Shown: in pieces, positions 1 through 11,957 of the stretch
Layout of the letters: each line of letters opens with the position of its first letter
Numbering within the stretch: the stretch's first letter is position 1
NCBI RefSeq assembly: GCF_954871325.1
Contig: NC_088776.1
Location: forward strand, 5,463,985-5,527,984
Source: Gordionus sp. m RMFG-2023
Taxonomy: Eukaryota > Nematomorpha > Gordioida > Chordodea > Parachordodidae
Length of the DNA: 64,000 nt
Direction of reading: 5' to 3'
Notes under the pieces: generated by a model
Told to the model about the DNA's origin: nothing
The model's database searches: none
Seen by the model: only the letters and a program-made list of their open reading frames with translations
Made by a program: the position numbers and the translations under genes

Positions 1-940
1 AATTTATATATATATACACATTCGCATTCTGTAATAAATTTTTATTATTTTTTTCCAGGAATTTTTAGCTAGGGGGGCCAGCAGCTTACTTGAGGGGGCC
101 ACTATTTTTTATAATAAAAACAAATAATTAAGCATTCATAAAAAAATTTTGCTATTTTTATTAAAAATTTATATATAATATGAATACAAAATAATTCTAT
201 AAATATTATAAAATTGACGCAGATAAAGAATAATTGCGCTAAAAAGAATCGGTAGCAGAATAAAAATATGTAAGTCTGGTTCGCTAAAAAGAATAAGTAA
301 TAGGATAAGAATATGTAAGTCTGGTTTTGTTTGCTTTAGAATAAACAATTACGATATCTCCAAATAATAATAAAAATGCGATTAAATTTATTCTTTTATT
401 AGTGTTTAAATAAAACGCAAATATATATATATATCAAGTCGTTAAAAAAGTAATTTTTATTAAAGAGTAAAATTATCGCGTAATAGAAAACCAAAAACTT
501 CAAATATATATATATCTAGTAAATCAATTTAAGGTAAATCAATTGATGGTTTGATCGTATGTAGAAATAAAATAAATAAATTATTTAGTGACTGTTTTTG
601 TATATGTAAATAGTCATAGTTTAAAGCTTCAATTAACTTTGTATATTATGATATTAAATTATATTATGCAACAAAAATAATACTATAATATAATACGATG
701 ATTTTTATTTTTAAATTTTAAGATAAATGAATTAAAGGATAAATTTTGTGTTATTTTTTTTCCCATAAACCATTAATACTAAATATTTGCTTACGTTGAT
801 CTTTCATCGACTCTCTAGTTCTCGATAGAACTCTCTTTAGTGTGGAGAGAACGAGGCCCAACAAGAAGCCTTTGATACCCCAATGATGATGGCTGCTGAA
901 TAACATATATAACAATTCTATAAATGCATGATGGTAGTAG
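1..940. other. AT-rich flank without a gene; one short tandem duplication
   Basis: No coding region was recognised. A G-rich patch near 67-110 looks like the end of a degraded mobile element. Two imperfect copies of a 45-46 bp unit (about 236-326) both end in ATGTAAGTCTGGTT. A somewhat GC-richer stretch at about 795-900 has no long reading frame and no tRNA-like fold that I could see. Confidence 0.4.
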
Positions 941-1210
941 TATGAATTAGTCAGAAAAAAATGAATGAATAACTTAAAGGGTTAAGATATGGAAAATTAT
1001 ATAACCTCCTTTAAAATTGCAATATTAAAAAGAAGGCTGCTTATCAAATCATGCTGGAAAATACTAATATTATAAATATAAGTGTAAAGTTGTAAATAAA
1101 GTTAATAGTAAAAAAAATCCCTTATATACCATGATAGAATAATTGAAAAATATGCTATTCCATAAAAAAAAAGATAAGAAAATAAGATAAAATAAAATAT
1201 AACCAATTTT

Positions 1211-1216
1211 TTTATT
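1211..1216 (-). promoter_or_regulatory. Poly(A) signal of FN3 paralog A
   Basis: AATAAA on the minus strand, about 46 bases past the stop codon. Paralog B has AATAAA at the equivalent place. Confidence 0.6.
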
Positions 1217-1261
1217 CGGTACAAAATAATCATATAATAAAATATTCGCATAATAATTAAA

Positions 1262-3768
1262 TTATGATTGAGGAATGGCAGGAACGATTATGAAGGCTTT
1301 ATTGGTTACATCTCTTTTATGAGGTATTTGCTGATTTTCGTCTTTGAATTGAATAATTATTATTATTTGGTATTCGAGATTTGGTTCAACATTGTCAAAG
1401 TAGGTGTTATAAGTAGCCAAATTCTCATACTATATAATAAAAAAATATATATATTTCTACAATTTTATATAAAATATATCCAAAAAAATATATGTTTATG
1501 TGGATAAAAGATTGTGGCAGATATTATGGGCTTTTCACAGAGTCACAAGACCCTATAATACAAATCGAATAACTGCAATAGATAGTAACTCGATTTAAAT
1601 TTTTGAATTGAATAGACGAATTATAATTCGATTCGAGGATAACCATCCTCTCCCTTTCTACACACAAGAAAAAAAAAGGGACAAATTTTAAAGATAAAAA
1701 TTTAACTCGCTTTTCGTTAATATTTAAAGTAGTTTAGTGATAATTATATGACAAATATTGTCGTAATAAGATATTAGATTTACATTCACAAATTGTATTT
1801 TAGGTTTGATCATGTCTGGTAGTGTAGGTGACAGTTTGATACGGAAGCCTTGAATATTTTGAAATAAGTCACGATCCAAATTGGAAAGACTCCAAGACAC
1901 GAGAATACCGAATTGTTTATCATTCAAACATAGCAACGCAGAAGATATCTTAGGAGCAAACGCGTAAACATCTGTCAAATAATAAATAGAATTATTACAT
2001 TTTGTGATAAAATTGCCTATTTTGTGGTCACTCTAAGGTTATACTTAATGATTTTTTTTTATATTAATGCTTTAATTTCGTGATTTTGGGAACTATAAAT
2101 AATAGTAATGCATATTATCATTGAATGTGTGTATTCGGTAAAATGGATAAGGTTATCGACAACGAGATTACATAATAAACAAAATAAAATTCGAATATTT
2201 TTGATTCATTTTCATTGATTATTTATATTTACCGATTTTGTTCTCTAATGATTCATTATCTGTAATTTTATATTTTTTTAAAAAATAAACATTTATAATA
2301 ATAATAAATTTTTAATTTTACTTAATTTTTTAAATATATAATACTTAATAAAAATTTATATTACTAAATAATTCATTTTTTATTTTCCTATAGATTACAC
2401 TAATTAGCAGAATTTACTGGCATATACGCTAATTTTGTTATTTGAAAAACGATCTTATAGGGAGTAAGATCTTTCCAAAAAAAAAGTATGAATAAGAATT
2501 ATTTATAAAAATTTAAAAATATATAAAGATATTCAAACATCTCTAAATTTATTCAAAGGTAAAATGAAAAATTGGAAAAACAAGCTTGTATTATATGCTA
2601 CATGAGATGGGCAGAGTCATACATTTCTGGAAAATTTTCAAAAATTGTAAAATTAGAAAAATGATTGGCTTCGTTATTAAAATTTAAAAAAAGAATCCCA
2701 ATTTGGAACAAAAAGTAATCCAGAAAGCATCTATCCTTTAAATTTCAGATGATTTTATCATATACTAGACATAACAGATCTGATTAAAAAATAGATAGTA
2801 TGTATAATTGAAATTTTAATTTTGGATATGAAGCATCAATAAATTAATTATAAATATCATTGGCATATACATTTGAAAATGAGCCTAACGGAGAACTCTC
2901 CTCTAACCCGATCATATCCATTTACGTTATTCCAGTGGTCAACATAAATGATTATGAAATATTTCGCGCTTTTCTTTAAACTCTCAATAATGAAACTGTA
3001 GTTTCCCTAAATTATATATATTTTTTTAAAGAAAATATATATTATATAATTTGCTAAACAAATTAATTGATTTTTTTAAAATACCTGAGTGCCATTTATA
3101 TCGATTATACCTTCTTTGATAACTTCGTCTCCCATATTAAATTCTCCCGTATATTGGAACACTCTATAAAAAACACCTACAATAGAATATCCGTGGACAT
3201 ATTCGAGTGGTGCACTAAAGTTGGCTGATAAACTATATGTTAAGTCCTTATTAATCTTCGTATTATGATATAATGCCAAATTTCTTATCCCATAGATGGA
3301 CTCATTTCGAATTGCGCAACAACGGCTCATATATGGGATTTTGAATTCTTCGCACCCTATATATATTAATTAGGCATTAAGATAAAAAAAATATATATAA
3401 CTATAGGTAAACAGGCTTAGGTGGTATGGGCACACAATGGAAGGCCTATGAACTACATAGGAAATAAGGTTGAGAGTTTGGAAGTGATGGGCAAACGTAA
3501 AAGAGGAAGGCCAAAAATTTCAATGGGGCCATAAAGTTAGAGCCAATATAAAGATGTATAAATTAGATAAAAGAGATTGTATGAATAACATAAAGTGGAG
3601 AGAGATATTGAAGGAGCTTACCACCAGAAAAAGGTGGAAGCTAAAGAGAAAAAAAAATTTTTTTTTATAAAAAGCTGTACTTATTGAAGTTTCTGTATTC
3701 ATGTCTGCGATAGCAAGGCATATCATACACAGGAATAGACTATAAAAGCAATCATTTGATAACACCAT
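1262..3768 (-). CDS. FN3-doublet secreted protein, paralog A (five exons)
   Basis: Seen: five exons on the minus strand, 3768-3681, 3356-3085, 3006-2871, 1971-1784 and 1429-1262. All introns are GT-AG, in phases 1, 0, 1, 0, giving an open protein of 283 residues. Exon 1 encodes a signal peptide (MVLSNDCFYSLFLCMIC, then a small-residue segment). Exons 2-3 (about residues 40-165) form one FN3-like module and exons 4-5 (about 166-283) a second. Module 2 has the FN3 tryptophan (VSWSL) and the strand-E/F signature NVEPNLEYQ; module 1 has the equivalent LKKSAKYF. No transmembrane segment or anchor signal is visible, so the product is probably secreted. A poly(A) signal lies at 1211-1216. Paralog B shows the same exons and phases, which fixes this structure. 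A LINE tail interrupts intron 1. The family is known only as FN3-like; function is unknown. Confidence 0.85.
3411..3655 (+). mobile_element. LINE 3'-tail fragment in intron 1 of paralog A
   Basis: The plus strand reads as the C-terminal tail of a non-LTR reverse transcriptase protein in broken frames, with motifs such as RLRWYGH, KRKRGRPK and KWREILKELT. A related copy lies at 13390-13745 in the opposite orientation. Intron 1 of paralog B (51313-51408) is only 96 nt and lacks it, so it inserted after the A/B duplication. It lies antisense to the host gene. Confidence 0.6.
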
Positions 3769-4412
3769 TGCAGAGAGAATTCGATTGTAAATATATTATT
3801 AAATATTGAAAAATAAAAAAGTTTATATGATATAATTAAATCGAAAAGGCTAAGTTTATATATATTTTCAATGTAAACAATTTTAAGAAGGTTTACTTAA
3901 CCTTCCGATTTGCCAAAGAAATTCTTGGAAAAAAATTTGAAAAATATTTACTTTACCTTATGATGTATTAAGAAATTGAATATAATTTTTTTTAAAAAAA
4001 GAAGATTGCTATAAATAATTTAAGAAAAAAAACTGATCATTTTTTATATTTGCTAGCATAAGAAAATTTTAAGAAATATATCGCTAGTAAACGAATTAAT
4101 CTGTTATTTTCCCCACTTTTGCAAACAGGATAGAAACTTTAGATATGATCTGATTGGATATGATAAGAAAAAGCAAATTAACAAAAAATTTTTTTTTATG
4201 TAATTCAACAAAGACCTGCAGGCTTAGTCCGTGTGCCCCGGTCCGTCATTTAATTTAATACCCGGGTACCGAAGAAAATTGACTGTGTTAAATTTTGACT
4301 GCTGTCATAAACTTCTCGCTTAAAAAATGTTGGCTCTCATTGTTTTTATAAATAGTTAAAATTAATTGACTGCTAATAATATGATTACATTAATCACTCG
4401 CTTCAAAAATTT

Positions 4413-4413
4413 T

Positions 4414-4445
<32 letters not shown>

Positions 4446-4466
4446 AAAAGAGAGGAAGGAAGGAAG
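4413..4466 (+). repeat. AAAG/AAGG microsatellite
   Basis: A run of about ten AAAG units followed by AGG-rich variants, at the outer edge of the inverted-duplication arm. Confidence 0.9.
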
Positions 4467-4477
4467 AATTTGATAAT

Positions 4478-6080
4478 ATTACTTTCTCGCATTAACGGCC
4501 ATATTTTAATTGAATATTAACAACAATATTCTTCGGATGACAGTCGGCTCATAATATTTTCCAATTTCAGTGTAAACTTTCTAAAATAGAAATGAGAAAT
4601 GGATTTATGAAATCCGTATTTCGTAAAAATTGTAAGTTGAAATAATAAATAGGGTTCTTCCTCCAAGTAAATAATACAATATCTAGGTTTTTCGAATTCG
4701 CGCCATATCAAACTGATATTGTCAGAAATAGGTGTGCTCGTCATTAAGAATTTCCCGCGTAAATTTTTCGTATTGAAGTGCGCTTAAATCGGGTACGCAT
4801 TTTCTCCTATCTTCGCGTAGCCTTTGAATACAAATACTTTATTTTTGCGTCTCAAGTATATATAGGTTTGTAGCAAACTCCTCTCGGAATTCTTATTTGA
4901 TGTTATCCCCTTAAGTACTTGGGTATTGCTTCCGTACCTTTGATGTAAGATGGTTGAAACATCATGTAAAGAGACACTGATTCACGGGCAGTTGCATATT
5001 TTGATACATAACTTACTTGTCATTATAGAAACATTTAACTCGTACGAAAATATCGAAATTCTGATCTACATCATTTTGTTTTTAAAAAGAAGTCGAATAT
5101 TATATAAACAAGTAATATTTAAATTTAATACTGTCATTAATACTGTCATCTGGATTGCCCGATTTTATATTCCCCATTGATATTCCTTACTTGCATTTTT
5201 TTTAAATTATCATATTAGTTAGTATAAAATAGATATACAGGAAAATGCCAAAAATCAATTCGTCGATGAAAACTATATCTTAATAATGCGCCAATAAAAT
5301 TTTAGGTCAGCGGAAATGGGCTCGCATTAGTAATACAAATAATTTTTTATTTCGTATTCGATTCTTATAATTTCTTATATACACGCAATAAAATTACTAT
5401 TCGATCAAAGTATATTTTAGATTCAGGCCCATTGTTAGACTATAGGAAAAATAGTGCTAAAAGAGTGTTAATTTTTTTTAAAAAAATGAATATATATTTA
5501 CTGACAAATCTTAAAGAAAAGTTATATTTATTTGAAATCTTAAATAACTGGCCTATTACTATTCAGTGAGAAAATTAATAAAAGAATTTCAGTATATTAT
5601 TATACTGAAATAATATTTGCCTATTTCGAATAAATACTGCAGAAATAAATAACACACATTTTAATATAGGTAAACATAATATGCCGTAACCAAGGGCGGT
5701 ATTGTTTGATTAACCTTCAAATCATTTACAAAAATTACAGTTGACAAAAATATTTTAAAATGATCAAATGTTAAAAACTTGTTAGGGATAAGTGTTGTAG
5801 GGTTTCAATTGTCGGATAATTAATATAAAATCTTGCCTTTATTTAGCATTGCACAATTGGGCATGACATTGTCTTGTGGATAAACATCAACACAAAACTA
5901 AATTTGGAAATTCGTTTCTGCAAATGTCCTATATAAACCAGCGTTAAAATTTGTGCGTTAGTGGAAAATAAAATATGTTTCACTACTAAAGGAGACAAAT
6001 ATGCCAACATTTGAACCCCATTTATATCTTTTTGAACATCTCTATACCAAATGCCATCTTTTTTCGCCACAATTTTTTGA
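4478..6080 (-). pseudogene. Possible decayed fourth FN3-doublet locus
   Basis: Three minus-strand patches resemble pieces of FN3 modules in the right order. An open segment at 6079-5843 begins KKDGIWYRDVQ and is faintly like exon 2 of the paralogs. A short patch near 5065-5015 (QNFDIFVRVKCFYNDK, followed by GTAAGT) resembles the strand-F part of exon 3. An open segment at 4744-4517 contains ISLIWREFEKP, resembling the FN3 tryptophan region of exon 4. No signal exon and no consistent splice set was found. This could be a decayed copy or chance similarity. Confidence 0.25.
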
Positions 6081-7390
6081 GTTATATGGATACCTAATTG
6101 ACTTTTTAGGAATATAGAGTATACTCTTAGTTATAATAAATATTTTTACTTTTTTTTTATAAAAAGAATTAAACCTAAAAAACACCTTTTTTTTATTTTT
6201 ATATAGTTGAAGAAATAACTTAATCTGTAAAAATTCTTGTGATAAAGTTTATATAATATTTATTTTTTCAAGAAAATATATAAACCATTTAAATCGGTTG
6301 TCAATAAGTACAAAGTTCTTAAAAAAAAATTTTATATTGACTTTTAAGAGTTAATCTTCAAACAAATATTTTTGCTATGTTTTTTTTTATAAAATGAATC
6401 AGACCAAAAAAAATATTAATCTATAAATTCCGATGTGATGAAGTCTAAATAATATATTTATTTTTTTTATAATACAAATCATTTAACTAGGTTGGCATTG
6501 GCTTTTCGAAAACTTTTTAAAAAACCTCATTTATTTTCCGCCATCCAGTATATACATATATAAATTTTAAAATGTATCTTTAATATAAATAGTTCTTTAT
6601 ATATGAAGATATACCTATACTGTAATAAAACCGTTTATGAAGGGACCAGAAATATAAACCACAATATTGGAAATGCAACCTAAAATTTTAATTAAATGTG
6701 TCTACAATCAAAAATGGATCATTTGTGGAAAAGGTTAGGGTCTATTTTTATATTTAAAAATAAAAAATAGTATTGTAAACGTTACTTAAAAAAAGAAACT
6801 GGCTTTAATCATAACGTTTTTTAAAAAAAGCAACGCATTACCATTGATTGGGTTTAACAGTTTTAGCTGTTCTAACTAAAATTGTGAGGATGCGAGGGTT
6901 ATATTATATTTAATAAATAAAAATGAACTTATTAAAAATATTTAAAGAATGATTTTCAAAAAATCTGATTAGATCATCTAGAATCTTCATTTAAATCTAC
7001 ATCAATTTTTTAAAAAATCTTTGCCAGAATTTAATTTTAATTCAAATTTTCATACCTTTTTTTTTATATTTGACCTACTGGGCATCGGGGATGAATTGCA
7101 ATCTGCATTTATAAAGTTTAGGGAATTTTAAGGAAGTTAGACAAGAATTAAAGATATTTTATTTAAATAGTGGTAAAAAAAAAATAATATTTCTTTAATA
7201 ACAATTTATAAGTATATATATTTCGGTAAAAGTTAATTGTATATAAAAAAAAACATTTGAATATTATTTCAACATGAAAATAGATTAACTTTTCCAATTA
7301 TATATACTTTAAATATTTGATTTATAGTCGCAAAACTGTATACAAACAGATAATATAATAAATAAGAAAACCATTAAGATAATAAAGTAG
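4745..7390. other. AT-rich intergenic DNA
   Basis: Apart from the weak FN3-like patches on the minus strand, I see only AT-rich sequence with A/T homopolymers and short open frames that lack recognisable motifs. Confidence 0.4.
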
Positions 7391-7399
7391 AATGTATAT

Positions 7400-7614
7400 A
7401 ATATTACTACAGCATCCAAAACTAGAGATAAATCGTTTTAGATTATTCCTTAATAAAACATAGAAAATTTCAAAACAAGAAGCCCAATTGTCTCTTTAGT
7501 TTTTAAATGTATATATATGATAAATATGTTATACCCTAACATAGTTAACAAAATGGACTGATAATAAAATTATTATTTCTTTCTTGGGGATGTTGAGTGG
7601 GGGGGGGGGGGGGG
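7400..7614 (-). repeat. Dispersed repeat R1, partial copy, ending in a G16 tract
   Basis: About 210 bp matches the reverse complement of about 46900-47110, including AACTAGAGATAAATCG and GATAAATATGTTATA. It ends in a run of 16 G at 7599-7614. Other partial copies are at 22350-22650 and 50290-50420. No coding capacity or terminal repeats were seen. Confidence 0.65.
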
Positions 7615-8850
7615 TATATGTTTTTAAATTGTTTTTTTTAATTATTTGTATAAGTTTGCAGTAAGGTTCCATGTCAATTCAGCAAAACTTTTATCGCTAA
7701 CGTCGTTTATTGTGAATGAATTTTATAGCGAAACTTTTTTGTAGCTGTGAAAGACTAGTTTTATAAAGATTCTACTAAAAAAAAATTAATATAATTGGCA
7801 CATCTAGTGCAGGCTTACCAATTATTCAAATGTGGAAAAATTGTATTTAAATATTAATTTTTTGTTTAAAATATATTTTTGTTAGTTTATATAAAATAGA
7901 ATAAATTACTTGTATGTACATTAATATAAAAGCATGGTAATAATTTATTCCAAATAAATATAAGAAATTTATTTATAAAAAGTAAGTAGACATATAGTTG
8001 ATATTCCTCTATTATATAGAATTGGTTACAAAATACTAAGTAAAATTCCACTTTTACAGACATATTTGACAGTTAGAGATTATATTACAGTTAATATTTT
8101 AACAAATTTTACTAATCAATGCTCTTGATAATAAATATTGCAACAATTTGTATTCAATTATTTAACGCCATCTATTTTTTTAATTAAAGATTTATATTAA
8201 AATTTATCTTCATATTATTCATCCCACAATGTCTTTAAAAGATATTTTCTGATGTCCTTATCAATATTTTATGGATTTCTGTAAAATATATAATTCGCTA
8301 TATTGGTAAAAATTTGTCATATGATAATTGATAAAATTAGATATACTGTAAATCTGCTACATATAATTCCACTGTTTGTATTGTGCTTTAATTTTTTTAT
8401 TTAATTTATGATTTAATTTTATCAATAGTTTTGTAATTATATTTTACTTTTATTAGGATAAATAAATTAAAATTAATATGAAAAATTATATTTGATATAT
8501 TATATTATCTAGTAATTTTATGGATCTATTATTATAATTATAATACATTTCATTTTTGTCTTAAGACTTATCTTTGGCTTATATTCCATTTCTTTAAAAA
8601 CACTTTTGGTTCACTTTTTTTATATAAAAATGATTTTTTAAAAAAATGTATAAATTATGTTGAATAGTTTTAGTTTAAAAAAATATCAACTTTTACATTC
8701 TTTCTTTCAAATTATTGTTTAAGATAAATGCTTCATTTTTGAGGGTCAGGAGTGGGGAGAGGACTAAGGGGAACATTACAAAAAGTGATAAATTTCTAAA
8801 GGTTGCCTCCCTCTGGCTATGCCTATGGGTTGCACCAAGGATCAGCTTTA
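7615..8850. other. AT-rich DNA with no gene seen
   Basis: A patch at about 7670-7750 (TTTATCGCTAAC, ATAGCGAAAC) is related to the start of the CGCGAA array at 54920. The rest shows no recognisable feature. Confidence 0.4.
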
Positions 8851-8859
8851 ATCCTATTA

Positions 8860-9180
8860 TTTTTATTTATAGAAATAATTTATGTGCACATTGCCCAGAT
8901 TTAATCCCCCCCCACCCCGCCAAAAAAACTTTTTTTCTTACATCCTAACCCCCTAGAAGCCTATCTTTTAAAAGAACATATTTTGACAGTATCGCCAATA
9001 CTTCTATTTAAAATATTAGATGCAAATGATACTCTTTATCTTTTCTCCTATTTAAATTTAAAATTTATTTGAGGATTAGAAAGTTAGCATTTGTATTTTA
9101 AATACTAAAAATGAAAGTATTAATTATTAAAAACATACTTTATATATTTTTATCCATCAACAGAGAATAGAAAATTGATG
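8860..9180 (-). repeat. Dispersed repeat R2, partial inverted copy
   Basis: Matches the reverse complement of about 42950-43250, including AATAATTTATGTG, GCCCAGATTTA and CCCCCTAGAAGCCTAT. The hAT element at 9197 lies next to it, and a second R2 segment follows that hAT at 10265. Confidence 0.6.
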
Positions 9181-9196
9181 TAGTTAGACTTATTAT

Positions 9197-10252
9197 TAGG
9201 GCTGTGCCGATATTAAATATCGGATCGGTCCCGATATTTGGCGTTTTTCAAAAATATCGGATCGGCCCGATACCTGTAAAAACCCGATCCGATCCGATCC
9301 TTTTACTAAAAATGCAATTCTTATAAAACTTTTGAGTAATGAAACTTTGAATTATTATTTTTTAATAAAAAAAATTTTTTTAAAATATTTTAAAAAAAAA
9401 TAAATTTTTTCGAGTTTCTATTTTACATTAATAATATTTTATAAATAATTTTTTTTTAAACAATGCAAATGTTATTTATTTTTTTAAATAGATTTTACAA
9501 GTTTTTTTATAAAAATAGAAAGGAACACCCAAAGTTTTATTTATTTTTAATTTTTTAAAAAAATAACACCATATATAGAAAGTATGAAAATATATTTTTC
9601 ATATTAATTTAAATATTGCTTGGTTGGGCTATGATTGACCCATTTGTTTGGGTGATTTTTCAAAATCAACAAAAGATTGGGTTTGTATGAAACCCACTAT
9701 TTTATAAATGCTAATTTTATATTTGTGTTATTTATTTAGAAAACTCGAATAACATTGATGATATTAATATTATATCCCCAGTGAATCCACTTGAATATTG
9801 GAGAGTTAATGCTGTAAAATTTCCAACTTTATCAACACTTGCACGTAAATTTTTGGCTCCTCCAGCAACAAGTGTCCCATCTGAGTCTGCCTTCAGTACG
9901 GCAGGGGATATTGATAGTCCTCATCGTAGAAGCCTATTGCCTGAAAATCTAGAGGCTCTTATATTTATTAAAAAAAATCTAATATATTATAATTTTATAT
10001 ATTAAATATTACAATTTTATAAACCAACATAAAATGGATATATTATTATATATTTTTTTTAAAATTATGGTTGAAATAAAAAAATTAAATTATGCATAAT
10101 TCTTTTATGCATAAAAAATATTGATTTATTAATTACATTTGGTTCAAAGAGGGGTGGTAAAAAATTAATATAAATATCGGATCGGTATCGGATCGGTTTT
10201 GAACCAATATCGGATCGGATCGGTAAAAAATATGTGGATCGGCACAGCCCTA
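9197..10252 (+). mobile_element. hAT element, family hAT-1, with transposase C-terminus
   Basis: The termini are inverted repeats starting TAGGGCTGTGCCGAT, with several CGGATCGG motifs just inside both ends. The flanks carry an 8-bp target duplication with one mismatch (CTTATTAT at 9189-9196, CTAATTAT at 10253-10260). The interior retains only the 3' end of a transposase. At 1056 bp it is too short for a full transposase, so it is an internally deleted copy. A shorter relative lies at 12567-13224. Confidence 0.9.
9736..10005 (+). pseudogene. hAT transposase C-terminal dimerisation domain (remnant)
   Basis: The reading frame contains NPLEYWRVN, FPTLSTLARKFLA, SVPSESAFSTAGD and LLPENLEALIFIKKN, the classic hAT C-terminal dimerisation signature (W, P-S-S/E-xxF and the terminal leucine-rich helix). 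The DDE catalytic region and BED finger are absent from this element. It is a remnant and not a host gene. Confidence 0.85.
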
Positions 10253-10264
10253 CTAATTATATTA

Positions 10265-10505
10265 AATACCTATGCCTACCCCCCTAAAAAATTCCCGCCA
10301 CCTTCAGCGGCGATGTTTTCTATTTATTAATTACAACTTTTTAATTATATGATACACCTTTCAGACATTTGAAAAAATATATTCAATTATTTTATCTCTA
10401 CTAACAACTATCAAAATATTGTGAAATAAAGGTGTTATTTTTTAGATCATAAATTCAATAAAAAACTCCCTCATTTAAGATGAATGCATTATTATAGCGT
10501 AGACG
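10265..10505 (+). repeat. Dispersed repeat R2, partial direct copy
   Basis: Matches about 42369-42605 in the same orientation: CCCCCCTAAAAAATTC, GGCGATGTTT and GAATTCATTATTATAGC-like stretches. Together with 8860-9180 it suggests an R2 copy rearranged around the hAT-1 insertion. Confidence 0.6.
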
Positions 10506-10510
10506 CTGAT

Positions 10511-10893
10511 CTCATGCTCTAAAATCTGCTAGAATTTCTTCAACCCTTGAGCCGACTGAAATTTGTAGCACAGATGGTAAAAGTCCTGATGGTTTATTTA
10601 AGATTCCCTGGAAGAATTGCAAGCATGATGCAATTGTCTTAGTAGAACGAAGTAAATCTATAAAATATTCTTCTCCCAACTATTTATTGCTACGATGTCA
10701 CCCTCTTTTTGAAACTTATACCAAAAACTGGTGGTATAATATATTTTATTACTTTAATCTGTTTGTTAGATTAGAAAGAAGGGATATTTTGATAAAATTT
10801 GAAAAAATTTACCAAGATTGGTATCTTGATAGAACGAATATTATAAGAAGCATGGAATATGTGGGTGGGCTTATATTTATATGTAATGCATGA
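10511..10893 (+). CDS. Unidentified open segment, possible exon
   Basis: An open frame of about 125 codons follows a TGA. It has no plausible start at its 5' end, so if real it is an internal or terminal exon. It includes CSTDGKSPDGLFKIPWKN, then a charged and aromatic-rich stretch (TKNWWYNIFYYF), and stops at 10891-10893. The phrase GLFKIPWKNCKHD recalls the FRIPWKHA core of interferon-regulatory-factor DNA-binding domains. The flanking tryptophans expected of that family are not evident, so this is only a weak resemblance. The adjacent frame at 10950-11144 may or may not belong with it. Confidence 0.25.
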
Positions 10894-11957
10894 TTAGTAT
10901 TCACTAATTCATCAATAAGTTTTTCCACTTAATAAACAGTTAAAATTATATGCAAAATAAAAAAAACTGCCACGCTTTCGGTTTATCTTTAAATATCGTA
11001 TTTCAAATCACCATTCAAAAATTAAATTCGAAAGAAGGCAAGAAAATTTATTTTAGGGAGAGTAATGCTGCAAGAATTTGTTTTATTTATAATTCTAATG
11101 ATGATAATGTAGCATACACATCTCAATATCATACTCCTTATTGAAACTAAAATTCTCAATATGCCTAGTGATGTACAATTAGTGATAGAAAATTTATTTT
11201 AAAATAGGCCTCAAGCCTAAAATGATTATAGATAATTTATAAAAAAAAATTTAATATAAATTCAATTTCAAAGGCTAAAAAGGCTCTTGTACAAGTAACA
11301 TGTTAGTTTCAATCATTATTTAGATATAAACATTTATAAATTATTTTCTATTTTTTCAAATGACACAATTTGCTATAATAAACTACAATTCCATATTATC
11401 TATTAATATTTGATATATTTGTTATATATTTGATAAGTTAATTTTCACAAAATATTCTTGATGATGACTTATAATAAAAGAGACATTTGTAGAAATACTT
11501 GAAAGACTCTTGTTGTAAAATAATATTAAATTTTAATTAATTGATAATAAAATATTTTGATAAATTTACTGCCTAAAAATCATAGCCCAAAATAGTAATC
11601 AGATAAAAGAAAAATTGAAGTATATAAATTGTCGAAAACATAAGCCTAAAAAATCGGGATTTGGCTAATGATATAAAAGAGTGTATGACAGTAATATGGC
11701 GCCGAAATAAATCTAACTATTATATGCAATAAATTTTAAATACGATTATAATAATATACCCTTCCTTGTAAAAGAGGCCACTGCATAATTTATTTAACCC
11801 ATTATGAATGGGTTTAGTTTATTTATTCATTCGAAAAAAATTGAAATCGAGAATAAATTTCTAAAATATAAGTGTAATAACTAGATAATGATATACTATT
11901 CGCGATAAAGGAATATGCCATAATAACGAAACAAAATGTGTAAAAAAAATAAATTAA
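10894..11957. other. AT-rich DNA downstream of FN3 paralog C
   Basis: A short open frame at 10950-11144 has no recognised domain. Otherwise I see nothing except a possible minus-strand poly(A) signal near 11789-11794 that could serve paralog C. Confidence 0.35.

Larger units (their letters stand above)
950..4420 (-). repeat. Left arm of a large inverted duplication
   Basis: This block carries paralog A. It matches the reverse complement of about 50490-54550 in exons, introns, the 5' flank to about 4420 and the 3' flank to about 950. Noncoding anchors include the segment around 4090-4140, the GCCTGCAGGTCT motif near 4210-4225 and GCTGTCATAAA near 4305. On the 3' side the stretch around 960-1090 matches about 54410-54540. 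A GAAA-type microsatellite begins where the match fades. Confidence 0.75.
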
